NCBI GenBank assembly: GCA_900766645.1
Contig: CAAFWD010000211.1
Span: 1-10,314 of the forward strand
Length of the DNA: 10,314 nucleotides
Direction: 5' to 3'
Source: an uncultured Cetobacterium sp.
GTDB taxonomy: Bacteria > Fusobacteriota > Fusobacteriia > Fusobacteriales > Fusobacteriaceae
A program made the position numbers and the translations under genes. Position 1 is the first letter of the stretch. Every line of letters begins with the position of its first letter. Below the pieces are notes generated by a model. The model was not told where the DNA came from. It worked only from the letters and a program-made list of their open reading frames with translations, and made no database searches. Positions 1 to 7,036 of the stretch are shown one piece after another.

Positions 1-53
1 TATAGATAAAACTCAAGAGAATGTAAAATAACTTTTTTTAAATAAAGGTACAC

Positions 54-60
54 GGGAGGA
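54..60 (+). promoter_or_regulatory. Ribosome binding site of the AGCS gene
   Basis: GGGAGGA lies 10 bases before the ATG at 71 and supports that start. In the remaining bases 1-53 there is a T7 run at 33-39 with no hairpin in front of it, and no convincing complete promoter. Confidence 0.7.
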
Positions 61-70
61 AAAAGAAAAA

Positions 71-1549
71 ATGTTGGAAACTTTTGAATGGTTAGTTGGA
101 TTTTTATGGGGATTGCCTTTAATTGTTACGATTTTAGGTACAGGGTTTTACTTTTCATATAAGACAGGATTCTTTCAAGTTAGGTTTATAAAACATATTT
201 TTCAAGAAACGATTTTTAAAGTTATGAAAAAGGGAAATAAAGGTGAGGAAGGTTCTCATGGGATAATCACTCCTTTTGAAGCAGTTGCTACAGCTATTGG
301 GGGGTCAGTAGGTGTTGGAAATATAGGTGGAGTTGCTACAGCTATGGCAACTGGAGGACCAGGAGCACTTTTCTGGCTTTGGATTGCAGCTTTTGTTGGA
401 ATGATTTTAAAAATGGGAGAGGTTACTCTAGGTGTTTATTACAGGGAAAGAGATGAGGAGGGAAATCCATACGGTGGACCAACTTATTACATGGAGAAAG
501 GATTAGGAAAAGAGAAAGGATATAAGTGGTGGGTAATTTTTGCTGCTATATTCGGGGGAGGAATTTTTTCTACATTCTTTATAACAGTTCAGAACTACAC
601 AGTATCAGAGGCTGTAAGTTCTGCATTTGGAATTGGAATTTTACAAGCAAGTTTAATCTATATAGTTTGTAACTATATCTTAATCATAGGGGGAATTAAG
701 AACTTAGGAAAACTTGCAGCTAAAATTGTACCAGTTATGTGTTTCTTCTACATCTTTGCAGGATTATTTATAATCTTTAAAAATATCTCAACTTTACCAG
801 AAGTGTTTGCTTTAATATTCAAAAGTGCGTTTACAGGAAATGCAGCTTTAGGAGGATTTATTGGAGCTAGCTTTATGCAAGTTATGAGAGTTGGTATGGC
901 TAGATCTGTATTTAGTAATGAAGCTGGATGGGGAAGTTCTCCAATGATTCATGCTTCAGCTCAAACAAATCATCCTATAAGACAGGGACTTTGGGGAGCT
1001 TTTGAAGTTTTCGTGGATACAATTGTTGTTTGTAGTATAACAGCTTTAGTTATTATAATTACTGGTCAATGGTCAACAGGACTTACAGGTGCAACACTAA
1101 CACTTTCAGCTTTTGAAGTTGGAATGGGAAGTTTTAGTAAGGTATTTATAGCCAGTGGAATATTTATATTTGGAGTTACTACATCTTCAGGATGGTATGC
1201 TTACTATGAGATTATTTTAAGACATCTCATGAAAAATAATCCTCAGTTAAAGAATTTTATTTTAAAAACTTATAGAATTTTCTATCCAGTACCAGGATTT
1301 TTAATGGTATTAGCAGCAGTTACTGTGGGAATGCCAGGGTCAACTGTATGGCTATTTGCAGACTTTACAACAGCAGTACCTACATTTATAAATGTCGCTA
1401 CAATGTTGATGCTAAGTGGAACTTTTTTTAAACTGTTTAAAGACTATAAAAATAAATATATTTTAAAAGTTGAAACAGAGGATATCCCAATATTTTATGA
1501 GGATATAGAGGAGAAAGAGGTAAAGGTAGAAAAGGAAGCTATAATTTAA
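71..1549 (+). CDS. Alanine/glycine:cation symporter (AGCS family)
   Basis: This is a 492-residue polytopic inner-membrane protein, predicted to import alanine, glycine or a related small amino acid with Na+ or H+. The length is normal for AGCS transporters. Family signatures are visible: a glycine-rich helix followed by GGPGALFWLW (about residues 81-104), GGPTYYMEKGLG (135-146), and SNEAGWGSSP (282-291) followed by a hydrophobic segment containing the conserved FVDT. About ten or more hydrophobic segments alternate with short loops, and the C-terminal tail (about 467-492) is strongly acidic and cytosolic-looking. The ATG start is preceded by GGGAGGA at 54-60. A terminator follows directly, so the gene ends a transcript. 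Its own promoter is not clear in the 70 bases available. The substrate is not decided by the sequence. The SNEAG motif is usually followed by Leu and here by Trp, and the usual VGTGNIAG reads VGVGNIGG, which suggests a divergent subgroup (comparison made from memory of the family). Confidence 0.93.
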   Translation: MLETFEWLVGFLWGLPLIVTILGTGFYFSYKTGFFQVRFIKHIFQETIFKVMKKGNKGEEGSHGIITPFEAVATAIGGSVGVGNIGGVATAMATGGPGALFWLWIAAFVGMILKMGEVTLGVYYRERDEEGNPYGGPTYYMEKGLGKEKGYKWWVIFAAIFGGGIFSTFFITVQNYTVSEAVSSAFGIGILQASLIYIVCNYILIIGGIKNLGKLAAKIVPVMCFFYIFAGLFIIFKNISTLPEVFALIFKSAFTGNAALGGFIGASFMQVMRVGMARSVFSNEAGWGSSPMIHASAQTNHPIRQGLWGAFEVFVDTIVVCSITALVIIITGQWSTGLTGATLTLSAFEVGMGSFSKVFIASGIFIFGVTTSSGWYAYYEIILRHLMKNNPQLKNFILKTYRIFYPVPGFLMVLAAVTVGMPGSTVWLFADFTTAVPTFINVATMLMLSGTFFKLFKDYKNKYILKVETEDIPIFYEDIEEKEVKVEKEAII

Positions 1550-1554
1550 AAGAG

Positions 1555-1583
1555 AAATCTGTGGTTATCCCACAGATTTTTTT
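1555..1583 (+). terminator. Intrinsic terminator after the AGCS gene
   Basis: A perfect 10-bp stem (1555-1564 with 1570-1579, AAATCTGTGG / CCACAGATTT) closes a 5-base loop and runs into seven T residues (1577-1583). It starts 6 bases after the stop codon. It separates the transporter from the next gene. Confidence 0.93.
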
Positions 1584-1584
1584 A

Positions 1585-1613
1585 TTGTTACAAAACTTTA
1601 AATCTTGTATAAT
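1585..1613 (+). promoter_or_regulatory. Promoter of the DUF4132 gene
   Basis: TTGTTA (1585-1590) and a perfect TATAAT (1608-1613) are separated by 17 bases, matching a sigma-70-type promoter with a 4/6 -35 and a 6/6 -10. It begins one base after the T-run of the preceding terminator, so the next gene has its own transcript with a leader of roughly 25 bases. Confidence 0.8.
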
Positions 1614-1633
1614 GAAAAGATATAAATACTAAC

Positions 1634-1640
1634 GGGGTGG
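1634..1640 (+). promoter_or_regulatory. Ribosome binding site that selects the TTG start at 1646
   Basis: GGGGTGG sits 5 bases before TTG 1646, a normal spacing. The upstream in-frame GTG at 1637 lies inside this site and has no Shine-Dalgarno sequence of its own, so the TTG is preferred. Confidence 0.65.
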
Positions 1641-1645
1641 TAAAT

Positions 1646-4621
1646 TTGAACAGCTTAAAAAATGAAATGGACCTACTAGATGATATATTATGGTCAAGAA
1701 AAATAGATTTTAAAAAATTATATGAGATAGTTTCTGATTTAAAAACTAATAAAGAGGAACAAAAATTTTTACTGAATTGTATTATAGAGGAAGACTATAA
1801 TACGTCAAAACATATAATTCAGTGTATGAAGGAGTTTGGAGATGTTTTTATAGAGGTTTTATATGAGGCTAATAGTAATCTGAGGACTTTTTCAAATATG
1901 ACAGAAAATCCTTTAGCAGAGATTCAATTGGATAAAATGAAAGAGGATATTGCAGGAAAGAATCTTGAAAATATAGATGGTTATATTTTTAAAATTATGG
2001 ATATTTTATGTGATAACTATTATGCAAGTCATAAAAGAAAAAAGTTATCTGAAAAACTAAAAAATAGTATTTTAAAATATCTCAAGGATGGGGATGACGA
2101 GAGCAGAACTTATGTTATAGAAAATATGACAAAAGAGGTTTATGGAGCAGCAGGAAGAGAAAGAGTAGTGATGTTTGAAAGTGATTTTCAAATAATTGAG
2201 CTATTACAAATTTTAAGAAGATTTGAAGATAAAACTGAGGTTTCTAAAAGATTTATAAATCTTTATTTTAATGTAGATCCTTATAATTTTTATTGTAAAA
2301 CAAAATTTTTAAATTATAGATCTTCTTGTTACTGGGCTGATGATAAAAAAATTATAGATGCTTTCGAGTCTATTTCAGATGATGAAAACAAAGACTTAAT
2401 AGAGGAGTTTATAATTCTTTATACAGTTGAACATTATAATTGTAATAAGCAGATTCATAATAAAGTTATGAAGTATTTAGTTGAAAAATTAGGAGAAAAA
2501 GTACTGCTAGAAAAGTTCAAACCTAGATCTGAACAGGATAGAAAGTTAGGATATTATATAATTTCAGAGTTTTCACCAAATGGAATAGTTAAAGAGAAAC
2601 TAAATAGTGAAGAGGATGAAAATGCTGAAAAATTTATGAGTGAGTTTAAAACCTTTAAAAAGCATGATTGTATTCCTTTTGAATTTTTATATTTAAGTGA
2701 AGATATGAAAAAAAAGTTTGTGGAATTTATGGTAAAGAAAAAAAATAGTTATTTATATCAATCTTTTGTAAGAGATTCAATAGATATAAATACAGATCCT
2801 GTTTTAAAAAATAGTATAGATATATTTGTAGAGAGTAAATTAGAAATAAAAATGTTTTTAGAATATTTGATAAAAGCATCTTTAGAGTTAGAAGAGAGCT
2901 TAAAAAATTATAAAACATACTATTATGCAAGAACAGATTTTGATAGAAATGTTTTAAAAGATAGTATAAATTATCTTCAGAATCAAGGAATAAATTGTAT
3001 TGAACTTTATTCTGGATTTTCTATAAAGGAGATAACAGAGCTTTTAAGATGTTTAAAGGAAAATAAAAATATAAAAAGAGAGGAAGAGGTTTTAAAAACT
3101 CTTTTAGAAAACGAAAATAAAAATATTAGAAGCGAAGCAGAAGCAGCTATAAAAAATATTGGTGGAGAGATTCCAAAACTAACTTTAGAAAATTTCAATT
3201 TAGAAAAATTTGTAAAAGAAAATAGAATTAAAAAAAATATAGGAATTACTAATGAAAAAATATCTTATCCTCATCTAAAAGATAATAAAATTTTAAATGA
3301 AGATTTTGTGGAAATTTTGCTTTATGAGTTTAAAAAAGAGGATCTTTTTGAAACAAGAGAAAAAATAGAATTTTTATCACAGTTTTTAGATGAAAAAGAT
3401 TTGGAAAAGTTTGGAAAGGATGCATTCAAATATTGGAATATTAAAAAAGAAGCTAAAGAGAAGTGGCTGATTTTAACTTCAATATATTATGGGGATGAAA
3501 AACTTTTAAAAGAAATTATAGATTTAGTTTCAGATTTCTGTGAAAATTCAAGAATGAAACTAGCTTGTTTTATAGTTGAAAGTTTATCTTTAAGAAAAGA
3601 AAAATGGATTATAAAAGCGATTGATAAAATTAAAAGAAAGAGTAAGTTTAAAAGTTTAAGAGAGTCAGCAAATAAAGCTCTTGAAAATGTTGCAGAGTTA
3701 AGTGGAATATCTAAATATATGTTAAGTGATTATTTAGTTGATGATTTAGACTTTGTTAATAATGAAAAAGAGATGGATTATGTTGATGAAAAAATGATTC
3801 TAATTTTAGATAATGGTTTCAATATAACTTATAGAATGGAGTCTGGAAAAATTTTAAAAAATCCTCCTAAAAAAGATGGGGAGTTAGAGAAGGAATCTAA
3901 AAATGAGATAAAACTTTTAAAAAAATCTTTAAAAGATGAGGTTACTTTTATTAAAGATAAGTTAAAAGAGTTTTACGTGGAGTTTAGAAAGTGGGATTTA
4001 GATGAGTGGAAAAAATCTCAAGAAAATCCATTGATAAATATAGCTTATAAAAATTTGGTTTGGGGAGTTTATGAAGGAGTGAAACTGAAAAAAATAGTTT
4101 CTATGAATGAAAATATAAAACTTTCTGAAACTGAAAAAATAGGGTTAGTTCATTATAGCGAAATTGAAAAGAGTTTAGAGTATAACAATAGTTTAGATAT
4201 TTTAGATCAATTTAATTGTGATGAAGTTATATATAAAACTATAAATGATGTTGAAATTATTCCTGAAATTGGTAGAAAAAGTCCTACAACTGTTGTAAAT
4301 AGACTTAGAAAAAAAGGATGGAATATTGGTTCTGTAAAAGATGCAGGTCATTTCACAGAGATGTATAAAGAGATGAAGGATCTTGATTTAGCAGTGGAGG
4401 TAACTTTTATAGAGCATCCATATATGGGTGGGTTTGGCTATGAAACTGATTCTGATGATGGACTTTTAGGAGTTGAAAAAATAGAGTTTTATAAACCAGG
4501 AACAATTAGAAGAGGGAGTTACATTTACGATGAGTTAGAAGAAAATAGATATAAAGTTTCAGATATAACAAAGAGAATCTTTGTAGAAATTTTAAAAGAA
4601 ATAAAAGAATCTTTTGTATAA
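1646..4621 (+). CDS. Large protein with C-terminal DUF4132-like domain, function unknown
   Basis: About 991 residues from the preferred TTG start (994 if GTG 1637 is used). It has no signal peptide or membrane segment and is very rich in Lys, Glu and Ile, so it is probably cytosolic. The first two thirds look all-helical, with HEAT-like helical pairs, for example around residues 483-507 and 665-690. The C-terminal part carries the features I associate with DUF4132: a LVWG segment (804-807), an HYSEIEK stretch near 836, an SPTTVVNRLRKKGW segment (about 879-892) followed by an aspartate/glycine-rich stretch, and an EHP motif near 923-925. In E. coli a DUF4132 protein (YehI) is encoded near MoxR-type AAA ATPase and von Willebrand A genes. 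No such partner is seen here, and the gene stands alone between its own promoter and terminator. Codon use is even more AT-rich than in the flanking metabolic genes. The coding call is firm, the domain call is moderately firm, and I infer no biochemical function. Confidence 0.82.
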   Translation: MNSLKNEMDLLDDILWSRKIDFKKLYEIVSDLKTNKEEQKFLLNCIIEEDYNTSKHIIQCMKEFGDVFIEVLYEANSNLRTFSNMTENPLAEIQLDKMKEDIAGKNLENIDGYIFKIMDILCDNYYASHKRKKLSEKLKNSILKYLKDGDDESRTYVIENMTKEVYGAAGRERVVMFESDFQIIELLQILRRFEDKTEVSKRFINLYFNVDPYNFYCKTKFLNYRSSCYWADDKKIIDAFESISDDENKDLIEEFIILYTVEHYNCNKQIHNKVMKYLVEKLGEKVLLEKFKPRSEQDRKLGYYIISEFSPNGIVKEKLNSEEDENAEKFMSEFKTFKKHDCIPFEFLYLSEDMKKKFVEFMVKKKNSYLYQSFVRDSIDINTDPVLKNSIDIFVESKLEIKMFLEYLIKASLELEESLKNYKTYYYARTDFDRNVLKDSINYLQNQGINCIELYSGFSIKEITELLRCLKENKNIKREEEVLKTLLENENKNIRSEAEAAIKNIGGEIPKLTLENFNLEKFVKENRIKKNIGITNEKISYPHLKDNKILNEDFVEILLYEFKKEDLFETREKIEFLSQFLDEKDLEKFGKDAFKYWNIKKEAKEKWLILTSIYYGDEKLLKEIIDLVSDFCENSRMKLACFIVESLSLRKEKWIIKAIDKIKRKSKFKSLRESANKALENVAELSGISKYMLSDYLVDDLDFVNNEKEMDYVDEKMILILDNGFNITYRMESGKILKNPPKKDGELEKESKNEIKLLKKSLKDEVTFIKDKLKEFYVEFRKWDLDEWKKSQENPLINIAYKNLVWGVYEGVKLKKIVSMNENIKLSETEKIGLVHYSEIEKSLEYNNSLDILDQFNCDEVIYKTINDVEIIPEIGRKSPTTVVNRLRKKGWNIGSVKDAGHFTEMYKEMKDLDLAVEVTFIEHPYMGGFGYETDSDDGLLGVEKIEFYKPGTIRRGSYIYDELEENRYKVSDITKRIFVEILKEIKESFV

Positions 4622-4631
4622 AATATTTAAG

Positions 4632-4662
4632 AAAAAGTCCGCATAATAAAGCGGATTTTTTT
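4632..4662 (+). terminator. Intrinsic terminator after the DUF4132 gene
   Basis: A GTCCGC / GCGGAT stem (4637-4642 with 4651-4656, the outermost pair being G-U) has an 8-base AT loop. It is extended by A-U pairs between the A-run 4632-4636 and the T-run 4656-4662. It lies just after the stop codon at 4621 and closes the single-gene unit. Confidence 0.88.
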
Positions 4663-4737
4663 ATTAAAAGAAGTTTGTGGATATTAAAAAAATGTACAAA
4701 TTTAAGTGACAATAAACAAAAATAAGTATAAAAACAT

Positions 4738-4753
4738 TTGACAACTGGGTCAA
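4738..4753. promoter_or_regulatory. Candidate operator: inverted repeat over the -35 and spacer
   Basis: TTGAC, six bases (AACTGG), then GTCAA form a perfect 5-bp inverted repeat whose left arm is most of the -35 element. This placement would let a dimeric repressor block RNA polymerase. Five-base arms can occur by chance, and no regulator gene is in the window, so the site is a hypothesis. Confidence 0.4.
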
Positions 4754-4767
4754 TTATATAATATATA
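4738..4767 (+). promoter_or_regulatory. Promoter of the branched-chain amino acid fermentation operon
   Basis: A perfect TTGACA (4738-4743) is followed after 18 bases by TATATA (4762-4767). A TATAAT at 4757-4762 is a better -10 match, but with only 13 bases of spacing it does not pair well with this -35. The leader to the ATG at 4814 is short (about 40 bases), leaving no room for a riboswitch or attenuator. Nothing else resembling a gene is present in 4663-4813. Confidence 0.75.
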
Positions 4768-4813
4768 GAAATACTAACAAAGTAAAAATTATGTATTTAA
4801 AGGGAGGAATTTT

Positions 4814-5896
4814 ATGAAAACATTCGATATTATGAAAGAATTTTCTTATGAACAAGTGGTTTATTTTCATGATAAAGAAACAGGATTAAAAGGGATTACT
4901 TCTATACATGATACAACTTTAGGGCCTGCACTAGGTGGAACAAGACTTTGGGATTATACAAGTGAAGAGGAAGCATTAGTGGATGTTATGAGATTAGCTA
5001 GAGGAATGACTTATAAGGCAGCAGCAGCAGGTCTTAATTTAGGTGGAGGAAAAACAGTATTAATTGGAGATCCAAAAACTGTTAAAAGCGAGGGGTATTT
5101 TAGAGCTCTTGGAAGATTTGTACAAAGCTTGAATGGAAGATATATAACAGCAGAGGATGTAAATACATCAACAAAAGATATGACATATATTTCAATGGAA
5201 ACAGATCATGTGGTTGGACTTGTTGGAAAAAGTGGGAATCCATCTCCAGTTACAGCTCTTGGAGTACTTTATGGAATTAGAGCAACTTTACATGAAAAAT
5301 TTGGTTCAGATAGCTTAGAAGGAAAAACTTTTGCTGTTCAAGGGGCAGGACAAACAGGATATTTTTTAATAAAATATCTTTTAGGCGATAATGAATTAAA
5401 AGATAAAGCAAAAAAAGTATATTTTACAGAGCTAAATGAGACTTATATAGAGAGAATGAAGAAAGAGCATCCAGAGGTTGAATTTGTGGACCCGGAAAAA
5501 ATATATTCTTTAGAGGTAGATGTATTTTCTCCATGTGCCCTTGGAGGAGTTTTAAATGATGAAACTATTCCAATGTTAAAGTGTCCAATTGTAGCTGGAA
5601 GTTCAAATAACGTGTTAAAAGAGGAAAGACATGGAGAGGAACTTAAAAAGAGAGATATTTTATATGCTCCAGATTTTGTAATTAATGCAGGTGGATTAAT
5701 TAACGTTTATCATGAGTTAGTTGGATATAATAAGGATAAAGCTTATGCTGATGTTCAAAGAATTTTTGATAGGCTTTTAGATATATTTAAAATTTCAAAA
5801 GATGAAAATATTTCAGTTAATATAGCTGCTATAAAATTTGCAGAAAAAAGAATAGCTATGGTAAAAAATGTGAGATCAAATTATATTCCTAGGTAG
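4814..5896 (+). CDS. bcd: Leucine (branched-chain amino acid) dehydrogenase, Glu/Leu/Phe/Val dehydrogenase family
   Basis: A 360-residue cytosolic NAD-linked enzyme predicted to convert leucine, valine or isoleucine to the 2-oxoacid plus ammonium. The length is that of leucine dehydrogenases (about 360) rather than glutamate dehydrogenases (about 420-450). Visible motifs are LGPALGGTRLW (36-46), the two active-site lysines K68 (in GMTYKAA) and K80 (in NLGGGK), the catalytic-type D115 in TAEDVNTS, the Rossmann GAGQTG (177-182) with an acidic residue at the end of the next strand (E206, consistent with NAD rather than NADP), CALGG (241-245), AGSSNN (261-266) and NAGGLINVYHE (291-301). K68, K80 and D115 fall at the same numbers I recall for Bacillus leucine dehydrogenase. 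AGGGAGGA at 4801-4808 supports the start. First gene of the operon; the downstream 2-oxoacid oxidoreductase uses its product. Phenylalanine or valine preference cannot be excluded. The symbol bcd follows Bacillus usage and does not mean butyryl-CoA dehydrogenase. Confidence 0.93.
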   Translation: MKTFDIMKEFSYEQVVYFHDKETGLKGITSIHDTTLGPALGGTRLWDYTSEEEALVDVMRLARGMTYKAAAAGLNLGGGKTVLIGDPKTVKSEGYFRALGRFVQSLNGRYITAEDVNTSTKDMTYISMETDHVVGLVGKSGNPSPVTALGVLYGIRATLHEKFGSDSLEGKTFAVQGAGQTGYFLIKYLLGDNELKDKAKKVYFTELNETYIERMKKEHPEVEFVDPEKIYSLEVDVFSPCALGGVLNDETIPMLKCPIVAGSSNNVLKEERHGEELKKRDILYAPDFVINAGGLINVYHELVGYNKDKAYADVQRIFDRLLDIFKISKDENISVNIAAIKFAEKRIAMVKNVRSNYIPR

Positions 5897-5904
5897 GTAA
5901 AGTT

Positions 5905-6798
5905 ATGAAAGATTTTTCATCAGTTTTAGAGATGTGTAAAAATAAAGAAAATAAAAAAATTCCAGTGGTTATTTGTGCAGAGGAGAAAGAAGTTTTAAAA
6001 AGTATAATTAAAAGTTTGCATGAAGATATAATTAAAAATCCAATATTAATTGGTGATGAGGTTAAAATAAAAAATATGCTACTGGAAGAAAGAGAGAGTT
6101 TAGATAGATATAAAATTATAAATATTTTGGATAAAGCTGAAGCTAGTGAGAAGGCTATAAACTGTATTTTAAATGAAACTGGGGATTTTTTAATAAAAGG
6201 ACTGGTTGATACATCAATTGTTTTAAAAGCTATTTTAAATGAAAAGGAGACTCTATCAAGGGGAAAAGATATATTCTTTTCCCATGTTGCTCTTGTAAAA
6301 GTTGATAAAATGAAAAAACTTATATTAATAAGTGATGCTGCGATGAACATCGCCCCAGGAGTTATAGAAAAGATAAAAATTGTTGAAAATGCAGTTATAG
6401 TTGCAAAGGCTTTAGAGATAGAAAATCCTAAGATTGCATTAATAGCAGCAAAGGAAAAGATTTCACCTAAGATGCAAGCAACACTTGATGCAGCAGAGGT
6501 TGTGAATCATTATAAAAATAAGCATATAATTATTGAAGGACCTTTAGCACTTGATAATGCAATATCAGAAAGTGCAGCAGAGGTAAAAAGTATTCAAGGA
6601 AAAATAAAAGGGGATGCAGATATATTGATAATGCCAAATATTGAAGCTGGAAATATACTTTATAAAGCCCTAACTTATTTTTCAAACAGCCAAATAGGAG
6701 GACTTCTAATAGGAGCAAAAGTTCCCATAGTGATAACGTCAAGAGCTGATAATGAGGAGAGCAAATTTTTATCTATAGCTTTAGCTACACTGATTTAA
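5905..6798 (+). CDS. ptb: Phosphate butyryltransferase / branched-chain acyl-CoA phosphotransferase (Ptb)
   Basis: A 297-residue cytosolic enzyme of the phosphate acetyl/butyryltransferase family, of normal length for Ptb. It swaps CoA for phosphate on butyryl-CoA or branched acyl-CoA. Family motifs are in order: LISDAAMNIAPG (141-152), GPLALDNAIS (212-221), GDADILIMPNIEAGN (236-250) and ITSRADNEESK (277-287), ending in the typical SIALA. The gene starts 8 bases after the dehydrogenase stop. Its only ribosome binding signal is a weak AGGTAGG that overlaps that stop codon, so translation is probably coupled. Placed between a leucine dehydrogenase and a 2-oxoacid oxidoreductase, the likely substrates are isovaleryl-, isobutyryl- and 2-methylbutyryl-CoA rather than only butyryl-CoA. 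That preference is inferred from context and is not readable from the sequence. Confidence 0.92.
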   Translation: MKDFSSVLEMCKNKENKKIPVVICAEEKEVLKSIIKSLHEDIIKNPILIGDEVKIKNMLLEERESLDRYKIINILDKAEASEKAINCILNETGDFLIKGLVDTSIVLKAILNEKETLSRGKDIFFSHVALVKVDKMKKLILISDAAMNIAPGVIEKIKIVENAVIVAKALEIENPKIALIAAKEKISPKMQATLDAAEVVNHYKNKHIIIEGPLALDNAISESAAEVKSIQGKIKGDADILIMPNIEAGNILYKALTYFSNSQIGGLLIGAKVPIVITSRADNEESKFLSIALATLI

Positions 6799-6805
6799 GG
6801 GAGGA
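6797..6805 (+). promoter_or_regulatory. Strong ribosome binding site for the TTG-started ferredoxin subunit
   Basis: AAGGGAGGA lies 6 bases before TTG 6812 and overlaps the ptb stop codon. It fixes the start, because no ATG or GTG with a ribosome binding site precedes the first cysteine motif. Confidence 0.8.
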
Positions 6806-6811
6806 ATAAAA

Positions 6812-7036
6812 TTGCCAAAATTTCTAGTGGAGTTTAATGAGGAAAGATGTAAAGGATGTGGACTTTGTACAATATATTGTCCTGTAAAAATAGTTAAAAT
6901 AGATGAGAGTAGAATAAATTCAAAAGGTTATACACCATCAACAGTTACCGATATGGAAAAGTGTGTGGGATGCACAAGTTGTGCTATGATGTGCCCAGAT
7001 TCAGTTATAGAAGTTAAAAAAAATGAGGTGATGTAG
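6812..7036 (+). CDS. 2-oxoacid:ferredoxin oxidoreductase, 2x[4Fe-4S] ferredoxin-like (delta) subunit
   Basis: A 74-residue dicluster ferredoxin subunit. Two CxxCxxCxxxCP motifs are intact: C13, C16, C19, C23 and C51, C54, C57, C61, each followed by a short strand ending in charged residues. It should carry electrons from the cluster in the TPP subunit to soluble ferredoxin. The size and position directly before the alpha subunit match the delta subunit of four-subunit VOR/KOR/POR enzymes; in Pyrococcus-style naming it would be VorD. Translation starts at TTG with a strong ribosome binding site. The stop TAG is followed immediately by the ATG of the next gene, whose ribosome binding site (GAGGTGAT, 7025-7032) lies inside this gene's last codons. 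Confidence 0.93.
   Translation: MPKFLVEFNEERCKGCGLCTIYCPVKIVKIDESRINSKGYTPSTVTDMEKCVGCTSCAMMCPDSVIEVKKNEVM

Noticed and set aside
1..70. Terminator or promoter in the left edge (T7 run at 33-39, TATAGA at 1-6)
   Set aside because: No inverted repeat precedes the T-run inside the window, and a -35 partner for any -10 candidate would lie outside it, so neither can be supported.
1637..1645. GTG 1637 as the start of the large DUF4132 protein
   Set aside because: The GTG lies within the GGGGTGG ribosome binding site for TTG 1646 and has no upstream Shine-Dalgarno. The difference is only three residues.
4506..4712. A - strand frame spanning the end of the DUF4132 gene and its terminator
   Set aside because: It reads through a + strand terminator hairpin and the coding end of the large gene, with a Leu/Phe-rich translation and no family resemblance.
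4757..4762. TATAAT as the -10 of the operon promoter
   Set aside because: It is only 13 bases from the TTGACA, too short for a standard promoter. TATATA at 4762-4767 gives 18 bases. It could still act with another -35, so the exact -10 is not settled.
4663..4813. Riboswitch, T-box or small gene in the longest intergenic region
   Set aside because: The promoter sits close to the gene, leaving a leader of about 40 bases with no stable hairpin. The upstream part is plain AT-rich sequence with no open frame having a ribosome binding site.
5889..6350. A 153-codon open frame on the - strand over the ptb gene
   Set aside because: It lies almost wholly opposite a well-supported Ptb, its translation is a low-complexity Ser/Phe/Ile/Leu string typical of the reverse of AT-rich coding DNA, and it shows no recognisable motif.
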